This document shows positions 57,904 through 64,000 of a stretch of 64,000 bases of DNA, piece after piece. The stretch lies in assembly GCA_035943635.1 (NCBI GenBank), contig DASZBX010000071.1:1-64000 (forward strand), written 5' to 3'. The notes under the pieces were generated by a model that had not been told where the DNA came from, ran no database searches, and saw only the letters and a list, made by a program, of their open reading frames with translations. Position numbers and translations under genes: made by a program. The stretch comes from DASZBX01 sp035943635 (GTDB lineage: Bacteria > Actinomycetota > Actinomycetes > Streptomycetales > Catenulisporaceae). Each line of letters opens with the position of its first letter. Position 1 is the stretch's first letter.

Positions 57904-58838
57904 GACGCGGTCACGGTGGGGGTGGCCCCGCCGGCCGGAATCGTGGTGGCCGTCGTGGCCGGGGCGGTCGCGCTCGGGCCGGCCGAGGAGCTCGCGCCGG
58001 CGCTGGAACCGGCGGTCGGGGTGGCGGAGGCGCTGACGCCGGCCAGCTTGTTCACGTCCGTGACGAACTGCGCGGCCGAGGCGGCGGCGGTGCTGCCGGC
58101 GGGCAGGGTGTAGGCCTTGCCGTTGAGCAGGACGGTCGGGGTGGCGGCGCCGTTGGTGTCGATGTGCTGGAGGTCGGCGTAGTTCTGCCGGACCCAGTCG
58201 TCGTACTTGCCGCTCTTCACGCAGGCCTCGAAGGTCGGCGTGTCCAGGCCGGTGACCTGCTTGGCGAAGCCGATCAGGGTGGTGGAGTTGCCGAAGCTGT
58301 CGGTGGTCTCGGCGGGCTGGTTCTTGTAGAGCACGTCGTGGAAGTCCTCGAACTTCCCGGCGTCCTGGGCGCAGCCGGCGGCGTTGCCCGCGGCCAGCGA
58401 GCCGGAGGTGCCGGGGTAGTTCTGGTCGATCAGGTCCACCGGGTGGATCAGCAGCTGCAGGGTGCCGGCGGCGACCAGCTGCTTGTACGAGGCCTGGAAC
58501 GTGGTCTCGAAGGCCTCGCACTGGGAGCAGCGGAAGTCCTCGTACACGGTCATCTTCACCGGCGCGTTCGCGTCGCCGATGGGCAGGGCCTCGGCGTCGG
58601 CCTGGGCGACCCCGCCGGAGACGTCGGCGACCGCGTTGGCCGGGAAGACCGTGGGGGTCTTCGGCTTGAGCGCGTTGTTGACCACCAGGCTCACCACGAG
58701 GGCGACGACGATGACGCCGATGACCGAACCGATGATGGTGTACTGCCGCCTCTGCCGGGCCTTGCGGGCCTGCTCGACCCGCATCTGGGCGACACGTTCG
58801 CGGGCGAGTTCCTTGCCCGTTCGGTTAGCCTTGCTCAT
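57900..58838 (-). CDS. Membrane-anchored DsbA-like thioredoxin-fold protein
   Basis: A 312-residue protein. One signal-anchor helix (TIIGSVIGVIVVALVVSLVV, residues 34-53) follows a basic N-terminus. A DsbA/DsbG-like domain comes after it, with the CSQC redox motif in VYEDFRCSQCEAFE and the cis-Pro region GAATPTVLLNGK. The C-terminal ~50 residues are a Ser/Ala/Thr-rich linker. The catalytic domain is outside the cell. It is likely to form or isomerise disulfides in exported proteins, with the neighbouring MauE/DoxX protein as a possible redox partner. Confidence 0.9.
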   Translation of the reverse strand: MSKANRTGKELARERVAQMRVEQARKARQRRQYTIIGSVIGVIVVALVVSLVVNNALKPKTPTVFPANAVADVSGGVAQADAEALPIGDANAPVKMTVYEDFRCSQCEAFETTFQASYKQLVAAGTLQLLIHPVDLIDQNYPGTSGSLAAGNAAGCAQDAGKFEDFHDVLYKNQPAETTDSFGNSTTLIGFAKQVTGLDTPTFEACVKSGKYDDWVRQNYADLQHIDTNGAATPTVLLNGKAYTLPAGSTAAASAAQFVTDVNKLAGVSASATPTAGSSAGASSSAGPSATAPATTATTIPAGGATPTVTAS

Positions 58839-59164
58839 CGTCGTAAAGTCCACTCTTGTCGTCACATACCGGGCACACGCCGCGGCCGGATCCGGCCACG
58901 CGACGCATCCTATTCGGGCGGCGCCGGAAGGCGAGGACCACCCTCGGTTATCTTCGGCATTTCTCGGCAAGGTGTGACCTTTCCGTGATATTCGCGCGGG
59001 AGGCCGCCGGTCGGGGCCGGGCGGCGGGCGCGAGGATCTCGGCCGGGTGCGACCCGGTGGTCGGCCGGGGCCCGCCGTTCTCCCGGCGCCGCAGACGGCG
59101 ACGGCCGGCGCCGCGGCCGGGTGGGCCTGGGCGCCGGCCGGTGGGCGGGCGGGAGTGCGGCGTG
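58839..59164. other. Intergenic region, no gene seen
   Basis: About 325 bp between the MauE-like gene and the DsbA-like gene. GC-rich with overlapping short ORFs lacking start signals. Promoter elements for the dsbA-lgt unit are expected here but not evident. Confidence 0.45.
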
Positions 59165-59710
59165 CTATTCGATCGGCGGCAGCAGCACGCCGTCGGCGGA
59201 GAACCTGCTGTCCGGCCGCCACAGCAGCCAGAGCGCGAACAGCATGTAGCCGAGGTCCCGGAGCGTGTCCAGGATGTAGCGGGTGTGCACGCCCGGCGGC
59301 AGGGCGCCGCCGGTGCCGCCGCAGCCGCACTGGACCTGGATGCCGCGGGCGCCGAGCGAGATGATCCCGCCGATGTACACCAGCAGCAGCAGGGCCGAGA
59401 ACAGGGCGACCAGGCGGGTGCCGAGGCCGGCGATCAGCAGCAGGCCGAAGGCCAGCTCGACGTACGGCTGCCCGTACGCGAACGGGTTGATCAGGCTGTT
59501 CGGCAGGAGCCGGAAGGCGCGCACCGAGATCTCGTTGGAGTCCGGGGAGGTCAGCTTGGGGATGCTGTAGAACAGCCACATCCCGCCGAGGTACAGGCGG
59601 GCGACCAGGGAGATCCAGGACTCGTACGGCCCGATCCGGCTTCCGTAGAACCCTGGGGTCCCGGTCGCCGGAACGGGCTTGGCCGCCGTCGCGGGGTTTG
59701 TCCGACTCAT
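59165..59710 (-). CDS. MauE/DoxX-family membrane protein
   Basis: A 181-residue protein with four helices (LVARLYLGGMWLFYSIPKL; FGLLLIAGLGTRLVALFSAL; LLVYIGGIISLG; LGYMLFALWLLW). A Cys pair in VQCGCGGTGG, at the membrane boundary, is typical of MauE-like redox partners. The start MSRTNPATAA is taken from the conserved region; an ORF-extending Met 13 codons earlier is unlikely. Placement between trpA and the DsbA-like gene suggests electron delivery to thioredoxin-fold proteins outside the cell. Confidence 0.83.
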   Translation of the reverse strand: MSRTNPATAAKPVPATGTPGFYGSRIGPYESWISLVARLYLGGMWLFYSIPKLTSPDSNEISVRAFRLLPNSLINPFAYGQPYVELAFGLLLIAGLGTRLVALFSALLLLVYIGGIISLGARGIQVQCGCGGTGGALPPGVHTRYILDTLRDLGYMLFALWLLWRPDSRFSADGVLLPPIE

Positions 59711-59726
59711 GCTTCCGGAGATTACC

Positions 59727-60545
59727 CTACGACCGCCCCGCCCTGACACCCTCGGCCAGGCCGGCCGCGAGCGAGCGCAGCGCGGCCAGGCCGGCCGCCT
59801 GGTCCGGGGCGTCGAGCAGGCAGCGCACGAACGCGGAGCCGACGATCACCCCGTCGGCGAATCGGGCCACCTCGGCGGCCTGGGCCGGGTTGGACACGCC
59901 CAGCCCGACGCACACCGGCAGGCCGGTGGCCGCCCGGGTCCGGGCGACCAGTCCCTCGGCCGAGGAGCTGACCGCGTCCCGGGTGCCGGTCACCCCCATG
60001 AGTGACGCGGCGTAGACGAAGCCGCGGCAGGCGCCGGTGGTCAGCTCGATCCGCTCGGCGGTGGAGGACTGGGCGACCAGGAACACCCGGTCCAGGCCCT
60101 GGGCGTCGGAGGCGGCCAGCCAGGCGCCGGCCTCCTCCGGGATCAGGTCGGGCAGGATCAGCCCGGCCCCGCCGGCGGCCGCGAAGTCCGCGGCGAAGGC
60201 GTCCACGCCGTAGCGCTCGATCGGGTTCCAGTAGGACATCACCAGGGTCGGCGCGCCGGTGGCGGCCACGGCCTCGACCGTGCGCAGCACGTCCTTGGTG
60301 TTGGTCCCGGCGTCCAGGGCGGCCTGGACCGCGCGCTGGATCACCGGGCCGTCCATCTGCGGGTCGGAGTAGGGCAGGCCGATCTCGACGATGTCCACGC
60401 CGCCGTCGATCATCGCCCGGCAGGCCTCGATCGCGCCGTCCACGGTCGGGTAGCCGGCCGGCAGGTAGCCGATCAGCGCGGCCCGGTTCTCGTCCTTGGC
60501 CGCGGCCAGGACCTGGCTCAGCCGCGAGGTGGTGGTCTCAACCAT
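59727..60545 (-). CDS. trpA: Tryptophan synthase, alpha subunit
   Basis: A 272-residue TIM-barrel lyase releasing indole from indole-3-glycerol phosphate. The catalytic Glu and Asp are in VDIVEIGLPYSDPQMDGPVI. The phosphate site is near GVTGTRDAVS and VCVGLGVSNPAQAAEVARFA. Its ATG is 2 nt after the trpB stop codon, so indole channelling partners are co-translated. Confidence 0.97.
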   Translation of the reverse strand: MVETTTSRLSQVLAAAKDENRAALIGYLPAGYPTVDGAIEACRAMIDGGVDIVEIGLPYSDPQMDGPVIQRAVQAALDAGTNTKDVLRTVEAVAATGAPTLVMSYWNPIERYGVDAFAADFAAAGGAGLILPDLIPEEAGAWLAASDAQGLDRVFLVAQSSTAERIELTTGACRGFVYAASLMGVTGTRDAVSSSAEGLVARTRAATGLPVCVGLGVSNPAQAAEVARFADGVIVGSAFVRCLLDAPDQAAGLAALRSLAAGLAEGVRAGRS

Positions 60546-60547
60546 GG

Positions 60548-61804
60548 TCAGGCCTCCATGCCGAAGTAGGCGGCGGCGGTGTGCATGTCCTTGTCACCGC
60601 GGCCGGACAGGTTGATCAGGATGACCGGTTCGCGGCCGAGCTCGGCCCGCAGTGCGGGCGCGATCCGGATCGCCCCGGCCACCGCGTGCGCGGACTCGAT
60701 CGCCGGGATGATCCCCTCGGTCCGGCACAATAGCCGGAACGCCTCCATCGCCTCGTCGTCGGTGACCGGCTGGTAGTCGGCCCGGCCGGTGGCGCTGAGC
60801 CACGCGTGCTCGGGGCCGACGCCCGGGTAGTCCAGGCCGGCCGAGATGGAGTGGCTGGGCAGGGTCTGGCCGTACTCGTCCTGGAGCAGGTAGGTGCGGG
60901 CGCCGTGCAGCACGCCGACCGAGCCGCCGGTGATCGAGGCGGCGTGCAGGCCGGTGGACACCCCGGAGCCGCCGGCCTCGAAGCCGTAGAGCCGGACCGA
61001 CTCGTCCGGCACGAAGGCGTGGAAGGCGCCGATCGCGTTGGAGCCGCCGCCGACGCAGGCCGCGACGGCGTCCGGCAGCTGCCCGGTCAGGGCCAGGATC
61101 TGGGCCCGGGCCTCGACCCCGATGATCCGGGCGAAGTCGCGGACCATGGCCGGGAAGGGGTGCGGGCCGGCGGCGGTGCCGAAGAGGTAGTTGGTGTGCT
61201 CGACGTTGGTGACCCAGTCCCGGATCGCCTCGTTGATGGCGTCCTTGAGGGTGCGCGAGCCGATCGAGACCGGGATCACCTCGGCGCCGAGCATCCGCAT
61301 CCGGGCGACGTTCAGCGCCTGGCGCTGGGTGTCCTCCTCGCCCATGTAGACCACGCAGTCCAGGTCGAACAGGGCTGCGGCGGTGGCGGCGGCGACGCCG
61401 TGCTGGCCGGCGCCGGTCTCCGCGATCACCCGCTTCTTGCCCATCCGCTTGGTCAGCAGGGCCTGGCCGAGCACGTTGTTGATCTTGTGCGAGCCGGTGT
61501 GGTTCAGGTCCTCGCGCTTGAGCAGGATCCGGGCGCCGGCCACCTCGGACAGCCGGGTCGCCTCGGTCAGCAGGGAGGGGCGGTTGGCGTAGCTGCGCAG
61601 CAGGTGGGCGAACTCGGCCTGGAACTCCGGGTCGCCCTTGGCCTTGTGGTAGGCCTCGGTGAGCTCGGCCAGGGCGGCCATCAGGGCCTCGGGCATGAAC
61701 CGGCCGCCGAAGTCGTCGAAGTGGCCGGAGGCGTCGGGCTGGGGGGCGGCCTGGGAGAAGGCCGCGGCGTAGAAGGCGTCGTCGAAGACAGGTGTGTCGG
61801 GCAT
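60548..61804 (-). CDS. trpB: Tryptophan synthase, beta subunit
   Basis: A 418-residue PLP enzyme that condenses indole with serine. The PLP lysine is in NHTGSHKINNVLGQAL. AETGAGQHGVAAATAAALF and the glycine-rich phosphate loop in VGGGSNAIGAFHAF follow. GGAG lies 10 nt before the ATG. An 89-nt gap separates it from the small ORF upstream, and trpA follows directly. Confidence 0.97.
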   Translation of the reverse strand: MPDTPVFDDAFYAAAFSQAAPQPDASGHFDDFGGRFMPEALMAALAELTEAYHKAKGDPEFQAEFAHLLRSYANRPSLLTEATRLSEVAGARILLKREDLNHTGSHKINNVLGQALLTKRMGKKRVIAETGAGQHGVAAATAAALFDLDCVVYMGEEDTQRQALNVARMRMLGAEVIPVSIGSRTLKDAINEAIRDWVTNVEHTNYLFGTAAGPHPFPAMVRDFARIIGVEARAQILALTGQLPDAVAACVGGGSNAIGAFHAFVPDESVRLYGFEAGGSGVSTGLHAASITGGSVGVLHGARTYLLQDEYGQTLPSHSISAGLDYPGVGPEHAWLSATGRADYQPVTDDEAMEAFRLLCRTEGIIPAIESAHAVAGAIRIAPALRAELGREPVILINLSGRGDKDMHTAAAYFGMEA

Positions 61805-61893
61805 GAAGGAATGACTCCAGAAAGACGAGGCTGGCGAAGCTGTGGGCTGGCAGGGCCGGTCGGCTCTGCGCGGGGATCACCGAGAGGAAACGG

Positions 61894-62073
61894 TCAGATC
61901 CCGGGGCACCATCGCCGGCCCGCCGGGCCGCTGCGCCACCACGGGCGCCGACGCGCCGGGGCCGCCGGAGCACTCGTCCCCGTGACCGCGGCCGACTCGC
62001 GCACGCCGACGACCGCCGTGACCACTGCGGCCAGGGCGGGCGTGAGAGCGCGGGAACGGTCGGCGGCTGACAC
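61894..62073 (-). CDS. Small ORF between trpC and trpB, Trp-containing C-terminus
   Basis: A 59-codon ORF from a GTG 8 nt after the trpC stop. It is Ala/Val-rich first (PALAAVVTAVVGVRESAAVT), then basic, and ends RRRPWWRSGPAGRRWCPGI with three Trp codons in the last 16. Streptomycetes carry trpM, of similar size, at this exact place. The residues do not clearly match the TrpM I remember, so homology is not claimed. It could be a TrpM-like modulator or a Trp-sensing leader-type ORF; it could also be untranslated. Confidence 0.4.
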   Translation of the reverse strand: MSAADRSRALTPALAAVVTAVVGVRESAAVTGTSAPAAPARRRPWWRSGPAGRRWCPGI

Positions 62074-62081
62074 GGCTGCTG

Positions 62082-62888
62082 CTACCGCCCGCGCCGCATC
62101 GCCGGGTGCGCGCCGGCCGCGACCAGGTCGGCCACCGCGTCGCGCGGGTTCTTACCCGTCACCAGGGACTCGCCGACCAGCACCGCGTCCGCGCCGGAGT
62201 TGGCGTAGGCGATCAGGTCGTGCGGGCCGCGGACCCCGGACTCGGCCACCTTGACGATGTTGGCCGGGATCAGCGGGGCCAGCCGGGAGAAGGTGGTCCG
62301 GTCCACTTCGAGGGTCTTGAGGTTGCGCGCGTTCACGCCGATGATCTTCGCCCCGGCGTCCAGCGCCCGGGCGACCTCCTCCTCGTCGTGCACCTCGATC
62401 AGCGGGGTCAGCCCGATCGACTCGGCCCGCTCGATCAGCGAGACCAGGGCCTCCTGGTCGAGCGCGGCCACGATCAGCAGGGCCAGGTCGGCGCCGTACG
62501 CGCGGGCCTCCCAGAGCTGGTAGCTGGTGACGATGAAGTCCTTGCGCAGGATCGGGACGTCGACCTGGCCGCGGACCTCCTTGAGGTCCTGCAGCGAGCC
62601 GCCGAACCGGCGCCGCTCGGTGAGCACGCTGATCACGCTCGCCCCGCCGCGCTCGTAGTCCCCGGCCAGGGCGGCCGGGTCGGCGATCGCGGCCAGTGCG
62701 CCCTTGGACGGGCTGGACCGCTTGACCTCGGCGATCACCGCGACGCCCTCGCCGCGCAGGGCGCGCACGCCGTCCTTGGCCCCGGGCTGCGCCTGCGCCT
62801 TGGCCTTGATCTCGTCCAGGGAGACCTGGGCCTGCCGTTCGGCCAGATCGGCGCGGACACCCTCGATGATCTCTCCGAGCACATTCAC
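62082..62888 (-). CDS. trpC: Indole-3-glycerol phosphate synthase
   Basis: A 268-residue TIM barrel closing the indole ring. It shows AVIAEVKRSSPSKGAL with the catalytic Lys, PILRKDFIVTSYQLWEA with the second Lys and Asp, GVNARNLKTLEVD, and AESGVRGPHD. It starts from a GTG with GAGGGG upstream. The order trp-associated membrane genes, trpC, trpB, trpA is the usual actinobacterial one. Confidence 0.96.
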   Translation of the reverse strand: MNVLGEIIEGVRADLAERQAQVSLDEIKAKAQAQPGAKDGVRALRGEGVAVIAEVKRSSPSKGALAAIADPAALAGDYERGGASVISVLTERRRFGGSLQDLKEVRGQVDVPILRKDFIVTSYQLWEARAYGADLALLIVAALDQEALVSLIERAESIGLTPLIEVHDEEEVARALDAGAKIIGVNARNLKTLEVDRTTFSRLAPLIPANIVKVAESGVRGPHDLIAYANSGADAVLVGESLVTGKNPRDAVADLVAAGAHPAMRRGR

Positions 62889-63015
62889 CGCGGCGATCCC
62901 CTCTTATGTTCACGCACCGTCAACTGGCGATGCCACTGCCTACCCATGCTACCCAACTGAACGCATGGTCGACGCCATGCTTCGCCCGTCGGACGCCGCG
63001 GGGCAACCGTCCAGG

Positions 63016-63420
63016 CTAGTGAGCGGACAACTCCTTCACCTGGGATTCAGCTGTGGGCGCGGGCAGCGAGATGCTCGGACCGGCGCCGAGGGCGGCGCCG
63101 TTGCCGGCCTTCGCGGCCCGCGCTTCGGCCTTCAGTTCGCCCCAGACGTCCGGGATGCCGTACCCGGCGGCGTTCATCGCGACCACGACGACCAGCGCGA
63201 CGAGCTGGAGCGCGCCGCCGATGTAGACCACCGACCAGACGTGGAACGGGAAGGCGATCCCGCCGACGAGCGCGCCGACCGAGGAGATGACCACCCCGGT
63301 CCAGCGGGCGCGCGAGTGGCCGTGGTTGTAGTGCGGCTTGTGGTACGGCACCGGCGCGGCCGTGGGCGAGACCGGGCTCACCGGCCGCTCGCCGGCGTCC
63401 GCCTGCGGGGTGTTGGACAT
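63016..63420 (-). CDS. Trp-operon-associated small membrane protein (HGH motif)
   Basis: A 134-residue protein with a hydrophilic N-terminus (KPHYNHGHSRARWTGV) leading into two transmembrane helices (VVISSVGALVGGIAF; YIGGALQLVALVVVVAMNAA). The HG-containing motif just before helix 1 is a hallmark of a small family that sits between the trp-associated membrane gene and trpC in actinobacteria. GGAGGAGCACCC precedes the ATG. The function is unknown. Confidence 0.82.
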   Translation of the reverse strand: MSNTPQADAGERPVSPVSPTAAPVPYHKPHYNHGHSRARWTGVVISSVGALVGGIAFPFHVWSVVYIGGALQLVALVVVVAMNAAGYGIPDVWGELKAEARAAKAGNGAALGAGPSISLPAPTAESQVKELSAH

Positions 63421-63551
63421 GGGTGCTCCTCCAGGAAAACGAAAGGACGTGGCGATGCGGGTTCATTGTCACCGACGGCCCGGCCGCGGTCCGCACCGGG
63501 TCGGCGGTCGAGCGTGCGGCGGGACCGGCCGGGCGGCCGGATCCGGCGGGT

Positions 63552-64000
63552 TCAGCCGGTCGGGTCGGCGCCGCGGTTCAGGGCGTCCCACAGGTCGCGC
63601 ACGGTCGGCTCGGCCGGGTCCGCCTCGGCGCCGGGGACCGGGCCGGCGGCCGCCGCGGCCGAGGCGGCGGGCGGCTCGTAGCGGCTGGACAGTCCGGTCC
63701 AGGTCCGGCCGAAGGCGAGGGTGTAGGCCCCGGCCAGCGCGATCAGCGCGCCGCCGAGCATGGTCAGGTAGGGCCAGAAGCTGTGGCCGATCCCGGTGAC
63801 CTGCGCGGACGCGCCGACGATGGTCCGCGAGTCGGCATCGGTGAGCGCCGAGTCCAGGTGCGCGAGCTTGCTCGCCACGGTCGCGATCACCCCCGCGCCG
63901 GCCGCCAGGAGCAGGGCGCCGACCGCGTACCGGCCGATCCGGCGGACCGCGAAGACGGCCACCGCCCCGGCCAGCCCGGCCAGGCCGAGCGCCTCGGGCG
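63552..64000 (-). CDS. Trp biosynthesis-associated membrane protein (TIGR02234-like), 5' end off the window
   Basis: The frame is open to the window end. The visible part holds GRYAVGALLLAAGAGVIATV, an extracellular loop, and FWPYLTMLGGALIALAGAYT as helices, then a Pro/Ala-rich segment and a conserved-looking C-terminus (PTVRDLWDALNRGADPT). DLWDALNRGxDPT is the typical end of this trp-operon family (Trp_oprn_chp). The N-terminal helices and start lie beyond 64000. Its biochemical role is unknown. Confidence 0.88.
   Translation of the reverse strand, partial: PEALGLAGLAGAVAVFAVRRIGRYAVGALLLAAGAGVIATVASKLAHLDSALTDADSRTIVGASAQVTGIGHSFWPYLTMLGGALIALAGAYTLAFGRTWTGLSSRYEPPAASAAAAAGPVPGAEADPAEPTVRDLWDALNRGADPTG

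Overview
The window is 64 kb of very GC-rich actinobacterial chromosome with strong third-position GC bias. Large overlapping antisense ORFs are common and are artefacts of that bias. Most of it is a conserved chromosomal core laid out as in Streptomyces and relatives: uvrB, coaE, rpsA, polA, pdtaR, pyk, gltBD, lgt and the trp cluster, nearly all on the minus strand. The organism carries the decaprenylphosphoryl-arabinose genes ubiA, dprE1 and dprE2, which typical Streptomyces lack. It therefore looks like an arabinose-walled actinomycete; a Catenulispora/Actinospica-type lineage is my guess, not something the sequence proves. I see no prophage, CRISPR array, rRNA operon or biosynthetic gene cluster.

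Layout. 1-9 kb: a partial MITE, two convergent PIG-V-like mannosyltransferases, a SpoIIE/HATPase regulator, two tandem Pro/Tyr-rich membrane proteins and uvrB. 9-13 kb: toxin-antitoxin relics, then dprE2-dprE1-ubiA interrupted by MITE DNA. 13-20 kb: a 76-bp perfect palindrome, a membrane cyclophilin, coaE, rpsA, a methyltransferase and a flippase. 20-27 kb: a tricorn protease abutting a LivK-type pseudogene, a 3-oxoacid CoA-transferase pair and a MerR/sliding-clamp fusion. 27-35 kb: polA, a thioesterase, a WxG protein plus a WxG/transglycosylase pair, an MscS-like protein, an amino-acid permease and pdtaR. 35-39 kb: an unusual short-variable-arm tRNA(CAA) with its own terminator followed by an HTH/LAGLIDADG protein, an HD protein, a second MITE, a divergent pair sharing a large operator, and a deleted ABC operon. 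39-48 kb: pyk and gltBD. 48-57 kb: a LysR/EamA pair, a LuxR/MFS relic, an ABC exporter with a two-component system, an unknown gene and an SPFH protein. 57-64 kb: lgt, a DsbA-like protein, MauE/DoxX, trpA, trpB, a 59-codon Trp-containing ORF, trpC and two trp-associated membrane proteins. The last gene runs off the end.

How parts work together. UbiA makes decaprenylphosphoryl-phosphoribose, and DprE1/DprE2 epimerise it to the arabinose donor. GltBD supplies glutamate, and the trp genes make tryptophan. The DsbA-like and MauE proteins beside lgt suggest extracytoplasmic thiol chemistry together with lipoprotein maturation. The ABC exporter and the downstream kinase/regulator form one stress-sensing operon.

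The most unusual items are the tRNA plus homing-endonuclease-like neighbour, two MITE families placed exactly on CTAG at TAG stop codons, a perfect 76-bp palindrome overlapping a stop codon, the MerR/clamp fusion with a MerR-type promoter, and a DprE1 carrying Thr at the benzothiazinone-reactive Cys position.
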